Source of the DNA: Caccoplasma sp905210875
GTDB lineage: Bacteria > Bacteroidota > Bacteroidia > Bacteroidales > UBA11471
Reading direction: 5' to 3'
Length of the DNA: 64,000 bases
Assembly (NCBI GenBank): GCA_963931635.1
Contig: OZ007034.1
Span: 1,984,001-2,048,000, forward strand
The number at the start of each line of letters is the position of its first letter. The stretch's first letter is position 1. Made by a program: the position numbers and the translations under genes. Below, piece after piece: positions 21,834 to 28,293 of this stretch. Below the pieces are notes generated by a model. The model was given only the letters and a program-made list of their open reading frames with translations. It ran no database searches and had not been told where the DNA came from.

Positions 21834-22078
21834 AATGGCGAATTTTACAAGAGTTCTCCGCAGGTAGCCAATCGAAGAGTTTAACAATGTTATTATAGAA
21901 AGTGGGCTACCTTCCATGCACTCTTGTAGGCATCGCCAAACGCCTGGATACACGCACGGATAGGCAGCCCACGTTTATGAGTTGTCACCGTGCTTCGTGT
22001 ATTCTTTGTAGAGATTGGCGATTTCACAAGAAGTGAAGCACTTTCCTTATTATATTCCAAAAAACTTTGTCCCGAAAG
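21834..22078 (-). ncRNA. Structured 245-base leader of the secreted passenger gene
   Basis: Lies between the predicted transcription start near 22078 and the ATG at 21833. On the minus strand GTGGGCTGCCT (21962-21972) pairs with AGGTAGCCCAC (21902-21912), 11 pairs with one G-U. On the plus strand that G-U becomes an A-C mismatch, so the structure fits a minus-strand RNA. Inside the large loop, AGGC and GCCT can pair again. The frame across it has no Met after the start site. It may be a regulatory leader or an independent small RNA. Confidence 0.45.
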
Positions 22079-22084
22079 ACAATG

Positions 22085-22114
22085 CAAAGATATGGATATT
22101 TTTATTTCTACAAA
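22085..22114 (-). promoter_or_regulatory. Promoter of the secreted passenger gene
   Basis: Minus strand: TTTG (22111-22114), 18-base spacer, TATCTTTG (22085-22092). This is a good host-type promoter inside the transposon. Confidence 0.7.
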
Positions 22115-22295
22115 GAAATAAAAATCCAATAATGAATGAGGTTGTTGTAAAATATCCTTATTGTGGAATAGATAATCATTTCTTTCCTCCAATAATAATT
22201 TCTGATTAAAAAGTTTTGTATAAAAGTCAGAGGCATTCTCCCATACAACCCCGATTTTTCTTCCAAAAGAATAACAAGGAAAGGAGGTGTTGACA

Positions 22296-22394
22296 ATGAA
22301 GAGAAATTTTATTGAGTATAAAGTTACTGAATACCCAGAACAAACTGAACGAGGTTTAGAATGGGTAGTTATCTTCAAACGGGTTTATTTGTAA
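22296..22394 (+). CDS. Small 32-residue ORF with consensus ribosome-binding site
   Basis: ATG at 22296 is preceded eight bases upstream by AAGGAGGTG, a near-perfect Shine-Dalgarno. The product begins MKRNFIEYKVTEYPEQTERG and ends at a TAA at 22392. It may be a true small protein, or the 5' remnant of a longer one. The last 20 bases overlap the end of a minus-strand frame (22375-22566). No family is recognised. Confidence 0.5.
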   Translation: MKRNFIEYKVTEYPEQTERGLEWVVIFKRVYL

Positions 22395-22566
22395 CCAACA
22401 ATACTCTTTTGCCTCTGACTTTTATTATTGATGATGTTATCTTAATGATGAAAAATCTTAATACCACATTTTTCTGGTAATCGTTCACAGTAGGATGATA
22501 AATCTTCTGAATGACAGAGTCAATATAAGATTTATAATCATGTGGCGCAAACATCAAAAGAACCAA
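22375..22566 (-). CDS. 63-residue unknown protein overlapping the gene upstream
   Basis: The frame starts at ATG 22566, or at 22554 (MFAPHDYKSYIDSVIQKIYH), inside the last codons of the 153-residue gene and in another frame, ending near the small ORF at 22296-22394. It is basic, with ITSSIIKVRGKRVLLVTN at the end. The overlap of 17-29 bases suggests either coupling or that a frameshift split one longer gene. No family recognised. Confidence 0.4.
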   Translation of the reverse strand: MVLLMFAPHDYKSYIDSVIQKIYHPTVNDYQKNVVLRFFIIKITSSIIKVRGKRVLLVTNKPV

Positions 22567-22999
22567 TAAGACATTCTCCCATATCGGGTAGTCTTATTAT
22601 TGTTCCTTTGGGAAGTGATTGTATTGATTTCCAATTATTCTCTATAACATCGTCACTCTGTGCAGGAAAGTATTTGTGACAAAATGCCTTATAATCATCA
22701 AAGGAAAATTGCGTATGTTCCTTTTCTCTATAATCAGGATTAGCTTTCATTTTACTCCGTATCGTAATATCATTGAACAGCTTACGGAGACAAAGAATAC
22801 CTAAACTATCACCTAATTGGGGGAACTTACGATGAAATCTTTCTGAAAGTAAGTGTAATCTCAGAGAATACTTTTCTTCGTCCTTATAATCAAACTGTTC
22901 CTCAAACAGAATCTGATTGTTCCGTTCTCCTCTGACGATGATTTTAGCCTCTTTACCACCGTGGTCTTGTACTTCGATTGAAATAATTGTTCTATTCAT
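22538..22999 (-). CDS. 153-residue passenger protein of unknown function
   Basis: Starts MNRTIISIEVQDHGGKEAKI. The first 60 residues look like beta strands followed by helix (EEKYSLRLHLLSERFHRKF), then QLGDSLGILCLRKLFNDITI. There is no signal peptide or membrane segment, so a cytosolic protein. It ends in GECLIGSFDVCAT, with the next gene starting in another frame across the stop. No family recognised. It is divergent from the DUF2188 gene. Confidence 0.65.
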   Translation of the reverse strand: MNRTIISIEVQDHGGKEAKIIVRGERNNQILFEEQFDYKDEEKYSLRLHLLSERFHRKFPQLGDSLGILCLRKLFNDITIRSKMKANPDYREKEHTQFSFDDYKAFCHKYFPAQSDDVIENNWKSIQSLPKGTIIRLPDMGECLIGSFDVCAT

Positions 23000-23092
23000 A
23001 ATACCATTGATTTTTCATAATAACTCTGCCGACCTAAATATGTCATTTTGTCAGAAATACAGAGTGGTACGAAGATTGTTTAACATTAAGTA

Positions 23093-23125
23093 AGCCCCAA
23101 ACCTATCGGGTGTAGGAATGGGGCT
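23093..23125. other. Hairpin between divergent passenger genes
   Basis: Nested palindrome: AGCCCCA (23093-23099) pairs with TGGGGCT (23119-23125), and CCTA with TAGG inside it. It lies between the 153-residue gene and the DUF2188 gene and could be a 5' element of either transcript or an operator. Confidence 0.5.
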
Positions 23126-23185
23126 ATTTTATTGTATAACGGCAACCTGAAACATGTTGCCACTAAGAACAGAAAGGAGGTAAAT

Positions 23186-23410
23186 ATGGCAGGAAAGAAC
23201 ATTCATGTTGTTCGTAATGGCGACCAGTGGAAAGTAAAGCAAGAAAATGCTCAACGCAGTTCTGGTAATTTTAGAACACAGCAAGAAGCATTTGAGCGTG
23301 CTCGTGAAATCGCTATTAGGAACGGTCAAGAAGTTGCTATACACGGATTAAATGGACGTATTCGTGAAAAGCATAGCTACGGCAATGACCCATATCCACC
23401 AAAGGGTTAA
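23186..23410 (+). CDS. DUF2188-family small protein
   Basis: 74 residues. The ATG at 23186 follows AAAGGAGG by five bases, a consensus Shine-Dalgarno rarely used in Bacteroidota; the frame begins earlier at 23132 but lacks such a site. The sequence MAGKNIHVVRNGDQWKVKQ followed by SGNFRTQQEAFERAREIA and NGQEVAIHGLNGRIREKHSY fits DUF2188, a beta-beta-alpha-beta fold of unknown function common on mobile DNA. It is cytosolic and basic. It is the last gene before the right inverted repeat. Confidence 0.85.
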   Translation: MAGKNIHVVRNGDQWKVKQENAQRSSGNFRTQQEAFERAREIAIRNGQEVAIHGLNGRIREKHSYGNDPYPPKG

Positions 23411-23435
23411 GACTATCGTAGAATCTTGAATTTAG

Positions 23436-23470
23436 CCCTGACAGAGTTGCCGCTTTGTCAGGGTTCTTCC
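23436..23470 (+). terminator. Terminator after the DUF2188 gene
   Basis: CCCTGACA / TGTCAGGG stem (23436-23443, 23456-23463) followed by a T/C-rich stretch. Confidence 0.65.
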
Positions 23471-23580
23471 TTCCTTTTCTTTCTTTTATAACTCTGCGAA
23501 TATAACGTATAATAACTGGAAATGTTATATTCCTTTTCAAAGTTTAAGATTTCAGTTATTATAAATCAAATAACAAAAAG

Positions 23581-23608
23581 ATTTAGGGTATTGTCGTATA
23601 TAGTCACC
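23581..23608 (-). repeat. Right terminal inverted repeat
   Basis: ATTTAGGGTATTGTCGTATA and eight more bases, the exact reverse complement of 20000-20027. Confidence 0.95.
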
Positions 23609-23616
23609 TTAATTTT
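23609..23616. repeat. Target-site duplication, right copy
   Basis: TTAATTTT, identical to 19992-19999. Confidence 0.9.
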
Positions 23617-23764
23617 TTTGAGAAAGCAAGGTTTACGAGAGTCGAAAAAAAAGGTATTTATGTACCGGATATTACGCTACCCAAGATTTATTCCCCAGTA
23701 TTTTTCTGTTCAAGAATTTCTCATGCGGCCTTATTTATCTTTTTTAGATTTTCTGTGCAATAAA

Positions 23765-23796
23765 TTTGCTTAAATCTAATAAAAAATATATATTTA
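23765..23796 (+). promoter_or_regulatory. Likely promoter of the secreted protein gene at 23821
   Basis: TTTG (23765-23768), 20-base spacer, TATATTTA (23789-23796), which differs from the consensus only in the last base. Confidence 0.45.
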
Positions 23797-23820
23797 CGAG
23801 GCGTATATTTTTATTTGAAC

Positions 23821-24324
23821 ATGATGAAAAGTTTTCCCTTCTTGATTTGTATAATGATGCTTACCTGTACTTCGGCATTCGGACAGGTATACTCTATGTA
23901 CGAAAGATATGAAAAATACCAAAAACAAGAAGAGAAGACGCTTCGTTATTTACGTGAAAGCGCTGAGAGTTATCAGCGGTATCAATCGTATAGAAATGAT
24001 GCCTCGCGACCGGGTAATACAGCTGCTGAACGTGCTGATAAAATGTATAAAGCGCAGTATTATTTTCAGAAAGCCAAAGCGCAGAACCAAAAGTTCAATG
24101 ACTCTTATAAGAAAACGCGCCAATATCAGCGTGAGATATTTTCTCCCCCCATTAAAAAGGTAAAGCCCAATGAATATAGTGAGCCGAAGATTCCTTGGAT
24201 ACGAAATCCGTATCATCCGCGCTCAACCTACAACATGTATCAGTATCCGCAAGGTAGACCTTATAAGCCGATAGAGCCTAAGGGCGGCCTTGCCGGGTAT
24301 AAGTCGTATTACGACTATTGGTAG
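23821..24324 (+). CDS. Secreted Tyr/Gln/Lys-rich protein of unknown function
   Basis: 167 residues from ATGATG at 23821; the frame opens one codon earlier with a TTG, which I reject. A signal peptide (KSFPFLICIMMLTCTSAFG) is followed by a highly charged, tyrosine-rich region: YSMYERYEKYQKQEEKTLRY and further repeats of QRYQSY / KAQYYFQKAKAQNQKF, probably coiled coil. The C-terminal 50 residues are Pro/Tyr-rich (NPYHPRSTYNMYQYPQGRPY). No family recognised. It is convergent with kdgK and shares its terminator. It lies just outside the transposon. Confidence 0.75.
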   Translation: MMKSFPFLICIMMLTCTSAFGQVYSMYERYEKYQKQEEKTLRYLRESAESYQRYQSYRNDASRPGNTAAERADKMYKAQYYFQKAKAQNQKFNDSYKKTRQYQREIFSPPIKKVKPNEYSEPKIPWIRNPYHPRSTYNMYQYPQGRPYKPIEPKGGLAGYKSYYDYW

Positions 24325-24377
24325 TCGTTTTTCGTCGCATAGACAGAGCGACATATTTTTTCTTTTTATCAATCGGT

Positions 24378-24416
24378 TAAAAAAAGAGTCTTGCCGTGAG
24401 GCAAAACTCTTTTTTA
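24378..24416. terminator. Bidirectional terminator
   Basis: AAAAAAGAGTCTTGCC / GGCAAAACTCTTTTTT forms a stem with A and T runs on both sides, serving both the secreted-protein gene (plus) and kdgK (minus). Confidence 0.85.
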
Positions 24417-24438
24417 TTTGTGTGTCTTGTTGTTTGAA

Positions 24439-25482
24439 TTATCTCGACACGCGGCCGGAAGCATCGCCGCTCATGAGTTTCTCAACCTCTTCGACGGTCA
24501 CCATGTTGTAGTCGCCGTAGATGGTGTGTTTGAGGCAAGAAGCAGCGACAGCGAAGTCGAGAGCTTTCTGGTCGTCACCGGTGTAGGTGAGCAATCCGTA
24601 GATGAGACCACCCATGAAAGAGTCACCCCCGCCGACACGGTCGACAATGTGGGTGATGTCGTAGCGACGCGACTGGTACAGTTTTCCGTCGCTGTACAGC
24701 ACACCGCCCCAGGTGTTGTGGTTGGCATTGATAGAACCACGAAGAGTGATGATGACTTTCTTGGCACGGGGGAATTTCTTCATCAACTGGGTGCAAACCG
24801 ACTCAAACTCGGCAGCATTTACTTCTCCGTTTGTCTGAGCCACGTCGAAACCTTCGGGTTTGATGCCGAATACCTTTTCGGCATCTTCTTCGTTACCGAG
24901 AATGACATCGCAACCCTCAACGAGAGCGGGCATGATTTCAGCAGCCGACTTTCCATATTTCCAAAGGTTCTTTCTGAAATTGAGGTCGCAGGAAACGGTA
25001 ACACCGAGTTTATTGGCCACCTTGATAGCTTCGAGGCAAGCGTCGGCGGCACCTTGTGAGAGGGCAGGAGTGATGCCGGTCCAGTGGAACCAGTCGGCTC
25101 CCTCAAAAACCTTTTCCCAATCGATCATGCCGGGTTTGATTTCGGCGATAGCCGAGTGAGCGCGGTCGTAAACGACCTTGCTGGCGCGAGCCACGGCACC
25201 GGTTTCGAGGAAATAGATACCGAGACGGTCACCGCCGTAGATGAAGTTATCGGTTTTGACGCCATACTTGTGGAGGTCCATCTCGCAAGCTTTGGCGATA
25301 TCGTTTTTGGGCATACGGGTAACGAACTCAGCGTTGAGGCCGTAGTTGGCGAGCGAAACAGCGACGTTAGCTTCACCCCCGCCGAAGGTGGCGGTAAATT
25401 CTTTGGCTTGTGAAAAGCGGAGATAACCGGGAGTTGCCAGACGCAACATGATTTCTCCGAAGGTAACAACTTTCTTGCTCAT
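24439..25482 (-). CDS. kdgK: 2-dehydro-3-deoxygluconokinase
   Basis: 347 residues, PfkB/ribokinase family. It phosphorylates KDG to KDPG, the step after altronate dehydration in galacturonate breakdown. Motifs: VTFGEIMLRLATPGYLRF at the N terminus, TFGGGEANVAVSLANYG (substrate-binding), NLWKYGKSAAEIMP, LGNEEDAEKVF, and the catalytic DRVGGGDSFMGGLIYG near residue 284 with the GxGD Asp. Specificity for KDG is inferred from the sequence and from uxaC 21 bases upstream, with which it is co-transcribed. The aldolase (kdgA) that would complete the route is not in the window. Confidence 0.92.
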   Translation of the reverse strand: MSKKVVTFGEIMLRLATPGYLRFSQAKEFTATFGGGEANVAVSLANYGLNAEFVTRMPKNDIAKACEMDLHKYGVKTDNFIYGGDRLGIYFLETGAVARASKVVYDRAHSAIAEIKPGMIDWEKVFEGADWFHWTGITPALSQGAADACLEAIKVANKLGVTVSCDLNFRKNLWKYGKSAAEIMPALVEGCDVILGNEEDAEKVFGIKPEGFDVAQTNGEVNAAEFESVCTQLMKKFPRAKKVIITLRGSINANHNTWGGVLYSDGKLYQSRRYDITHIVDRVGGGDSFMGGLIYGLLTYTGDDQKALDFAVAASCLKHTIYGDYNMVTVEEVEKLMSGDASGRVSR

Positions 25483-25503
25483 AGCAGTTTGTCTTGATTG
25501 TGA

Positions 25504-26910
25504 TTAAAATTGAAAGAAATTTTTAGCGTTGTAGTAGCTGATGTCTTCTATCATCTGACGTACGCGATCGATTTCGGAATAAGGTATTTCTCCGTTTTCT
25601 ACATCGTTGCCCACCAAGTTGCAGAGGGTACGGCGGAAATATTCGTGACGCGGGTAGGAGAGGAAGCTGCGCGAGTCGGTGAGCATACCTACGAAGCGGC
25701 TCAGTAGACCGAGCAGTGAGAGGGCGTTCATCTGTTTCTCCATACCGTCTTTTTGGTCGAGGAACCACCAGCCTGAGCCGAACTGTATTTTACCGGGTAT
25801 CGAACCGTCTTGGAAGTTGCCGAGCATGGTGGCAATCACTTCGTTGGCGCAGGGGTTGAGGTTGTAAAGAATCGTTTTGGTGAGTTTGCCGTTGCTGTTG
25901 AGACGGTCGAGGTATTTGGCCATGGCTTTGGCCGTAGTGAATTCGCCGATGGAATCGAATCCGGTGTCGGGGCCGAGCAGCTTGAACATCTTCGAGTTGT
26001 TGTTGCGGATAGCACCGTAGTGGAATTGTTGAGTCCAACCGGTTTCCCAGTCCATTTCGCCAAATACGATGAGCATGGCCGATTTGAATTTCAGAATCTC
26101 TTCGTGCGAGAGTTGGGTGCCGCCATATACTTTGTTGAAAATGGCTTTGATTTCGGCATCGGTATAGTCTTCGGCATAGAATTCTTCGATACCGTGGTCG
26201 GAGAGTTTGCAACCTTGCTCGGCAAAGAATTCGTGACGTTTTTTCAAGGCAGCTACCATGTCGTCAAAGGTCGAAATGGTGATACCGCTTACCTCGGCAA
26301 GTTTTTCGACATAGGCACGGAATTCAGAGGGAACCTCTACGGCCATGGCTTTGTCGGGACGCCAAGTGGGAAGCATCTTGATTTCAAATCCGCTCTCGCG
26401 AGTCTTGATGTGGTATTCAAGTGAATCGACGGGGTCGTCGGTGGTACATACCACTTCTACATGGTAACGACGCATCATGCCGCGAGCCGAATATTCGGGC
26501 AAGGCCAGTTTGGCGTTACATTCATCGTAGATTTCACGAGCAGTTTTGGGGCTGAGTATTTTATTGATGCCGAAAGCGGTTTTCAATTCGAGGTGGGTCC
26601 AGTGGTAAAGTGGATTACGCATGGTGTAAGGTACGGTTTCGGCCCATTTCTCGAATTTTTCCCAGTCGGAGGTATCTTTGCCGGTGCAATAGCGCTCGTC
26701 GACACCGTTGGTACGCATGGCGCGCCATTTGTAGTGGTCACCACCGAGCCAAATTTCGGTCAGCGATTTGAATTTGTGATCGTCGGCCACCATTTGGGGT
26801 ATCAGGTGGCAGTGGTAGTCGATGATGGGCATTTTAGCCGCATGGTTGTGGTATAATTCTTGTGCGGTTGGGGTTTGCAGCAAGAAATTTTCGTCCATAA
26901 AATTTTTCAT
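25504..26910 (-). CDS. uxaC: Uronate isomerase
   Basis: 468 residues, the standard length. It isomerises galacturonate to tagaturonate (and glucuronate to fructuronate) in the cytosol. The amidohydrolase-type metal motif IDYHCHL (near residue 30) is present, with WLGGDHYKWRAMRTNGV, HVEVVCTTDDPVDSL, GSGWWFLDQKDGMEKQ and MLTDSRSFLSYPRHEYFRR. The presence of uxaB and uxaA, and the lack of uxuA or uxuB nearby, point to galacturonate as the main substrate. First gene of uxaC-kdgK; divergent from the LacI-type regulator. Confidence 0.97.
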   Translation of the reverse strand: MKNFMDENFLLQTPTAQELYHNHAAKMPIIDYHCHLIPQMVADDHKFKSLTEIWLGGDHYKWRAMRTNGVDERYCTGKDTSDWEKFEKWAETVPYTMRNPLYHWTHLELKTAFGINKILSPKTAREIYDECNAKLALPEYSARGMMRRYHVEVVCTTDDPVDSLEYHIKTRESGFEIKMLPTWRPDKAMAVEVPSEFRAYVEKLAEVSGITISTFDDMVAALKKRHEFFAEQGCKLSDHGIEEFYAEDYTDAEIKAIFNKVYGGTQLSHEEILKFKSAMLIVFGEMDWETGWTQQFHYGAIRNNNSKMFKLLGPDTGFDSIGEFTTAKAMAKYLDRLNSNGKLTKTILYNLNPCANEVIATMLGNFQDGSIPGKIQFGSGWWFLDQKDGMEKQMNALSLLGLLSRFVGMLTDSRSFLSYPRHEYFRRTLCNLVGNDVENGEIPYSEIDRVRQMIEDISYYNAKNFFQF

Positions 26911-27110
26911 AACGATAAAGTTTTAAAGAGTATATTTATTGACATTTATCTTATTTTCAACAATCTCCGGCTTTTTGCCTGCACCCAAAGAATGGCACTC
27001 GATTCAAAGCGTCGGAAAAGATAGCTGGCGGCACGGCGTTGAGGCAGAATCCGATGAGAAAATATGCCCGTGTAATTGTACCGTGTTCGGGCACGAAATT
27101 ACGATTTTTT

Positions 27111-27141
27111 TTTGACGTACAAAATAAAAACCATATATTTG
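27111..27141 (+). promoter_or_regulatory. Promoter of the lacI-uxaB-uxaA transcript
   Basis: TTTG (27111-27114), 19-base spacer, TATATTTG (27134-27141), giving a start near 27148. Confidence 0.7.
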
Positions 27142-27159
27142 CGAGAACAAAAAGACCGT

Positions 27160-27172
27160 TTTTATTTAAACG
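27160..27172 (+). promoter_or_regulatory. Candidate operator, copy 1
   Basis: TTTTATTTAAACG followed by an A run, located about +12 to +25 from the predicted start of the regulator transcript. The same 13 bases recur at 28272-28284. It could be a repressor site or simply an AT-rich leader. Confidence 0.3.
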
Positions 27173-27189
27173 AAAAATTAGCAGGAGCC

Positions 27190-28263
27190 GTGGAAAAAAG
27201 CTCGGATAAAATCCGGATTAAAGATATTGCCCGTATGGCAGGCGTATCGGCGGGTACCGTCGATAGAGTGCTGCACAATAGGGGAGAAGTATCGGGGCGG
27301 ACGCGCGAAAAGATAGAGGCGGTCTTGAAAGAACTGGATTATCGACCCAATCTCTATGCCTCTGCCTTGGCATCCAAGCGTCATTATAAGGTGGCGGCCC
27401 TATTGCCTAAGGCTGGCGGGTATGATTATTGGATAGAGGTGTTGCGTGGCGTGGATTTGGCGGCAAAAGAGTATGCCAGCCTGAATGTCAATGTCGAGCA
27501 GATACTGTTTGACCAGTACGACAGCCGCGATTTTGAGGCTTCGGCCGATCGTTTGTTGGATCTCAATCCCGATGCCGTGCTGTTGGCACCTATATTTAGA
27601 GACCCTTCGGTGTTTCTGTCTTCACGTCTCGACAAGAGGGAGATACCTTATGTCTTTATCGATTCGGATATTGCCGAGGCCAACGCATTGTCATATTTCG
27701 GCATGGATTCCTTTCAAAGCGGATATTTGGCGGCCAAACTGCTGCTGGCTGACATCGAGCCGCAGCCAGATATCGCCGTTTTCAAAATCAACCGTTACGG
27801 AAATGTCGGTTCTAACCAGTCGGACCTTCGTTATCAGGGCTTCCAGAAGTATGTCGAGGAAAACTTGCCTCACCATCGTCTGCGGTTGGTCATGTTGCAT
27901 CCCTCCGACGATCGTTTGAACCTGCAAACCATTCGCGACTTCTTCATTCAGTATCCCGAGGTGAGAGAGGGAATAACCTTTAATTCACGAGCTTTTCGCA
28001 TTGCCTATTATCTCGACGACCTGCAACGGTCGCCATTTCGCTTGTTGGGATATGAATTGCTGTTGCCCAATGTCAAGGCTCTGAAGGAGGGAAAAATCCG
28101 TTATCTGCTTTCGCAGCGGCCCGAGTTGCAAGGCTACCGGGGCATGAAAGCCTTGTGTGAATATAAAGTCTTCAAGAAAGAGGTGCCGCGGCGAAACTTC
28201 ATGCCCATAGATATTCTTACGGCAGAGAATATTGACTATTATACCGATTTTCAACTTTTCTAA
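27190..28263 (+). CDS. LacI-family regulator of uronate catabolism
   Basis: 357 residues with a GTG start at 27190, preceded by AGGAG. The start is chosen because the predicted transcription start (27148) excludes the first codon of the open frame (27076), and because the HTH begins at once. Residues 7-55 are the LacI HTH and hinge: IRIKDIARMAGVSAGTVDRV, then LKELDYRPNLYASALAS. The rest is a periplasmic-binding-like sensor domain (DYWIEVLRGVDLAAKEYASL, FIDSDIAEANALSYFGMDS). From its place it probably responds to galacturonate or a pathway intermediate and controls uxaC-kdgK as well as uxaBA; this is inference. Confidence 0.9.
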   Translation: MEKSSDKIRIKDIARMAGVSAGTVDRVLHNRGEVSGRTREKIEAVLKELDYRPNLYASALASKRHYKVAALLPKAGGYDYWIEVLRGVDLAAKEYASLNVNVEQILFDQYDSRDFEASADRLLDLNPDAVLLAPIFRDPSVFLSSRLDKREIPYVFIDSDIAEANALSYFGMDSFQSGYLAAKLLLADIEPQPDIAVFKINRYGNVGSNQSDLRYQGFQKYVEENLPHHRLRLVMLHPSDDRLNLQTIRDFFIQYPEVREGITFNSRAFRIAYYLDDLQRSPFRLLGYELLLPNVKALKEGKIRYLLSQRPELQGYRGMKALCEYKVFKKEVPRRNFMPIDILTAENIDYYTDFQLF

Positions 28264-28271
28264 AATACATA

Positions 28272-28284
28272 TTTTATTTAAACG
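28272..28284 (+). promoter_or_regulatory. Candidate operator, copy 2
   Basis: TTTTATTTAAACG followed by T and an A run, ten bases before the uxaB start codon; a 13-base match to 27160-27172. Confidence 0.3.
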
Positions 28285-28293
28285 TAAAAACCT

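Larger units (their letters stand above)
20000..23608. mobile_element. IS1595-family transposon with passenger genes
   Basis: 3609 bases bounded by perfect 28-base inverted repeats beginning GGTGACTATATACGACAATA, with an exact 8-base target duplication. It holds one IS1595-family transposase and about 2.4 kb of extra DNA: a 52-residue gene coupled to the transposase, a secreted protein, a structured leader, a 32-residue gene, two overlapping small genes and a DUF2188 gene. Transposase-only members of the family are about 1 kb, so most of this element is cargo. There is no second transposase copy, so it is a single unit and not a composite transposon. Intact ends and an unmutated duplication suggest recent insertion. 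The site between the EamA gene and the secreted-protein gene at 23821 is intergenic, so no gene appears broken. Confidence 0.92.

Noticed and set aside
21893..22378. A 161-codon minus-strand frame across the leader of the secreted passenger gene
   Set aside because: It has no Met after the predicted transcription start, no ribosome-binding sign, and overlaps the stem-loop and the small plus-strand ORF. Kept only as a possible RNA element.
20000..23608. Composite transposon made of two IS copies
   Set aside because: Only one transposase gene is present and the inverted repeats are at the two outer ends; it is a single unit.
23522..23773. Plus-strand frame crossing the right inverted repeat
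   Set aside because: It spans the element boundary and flank and has no coding features.
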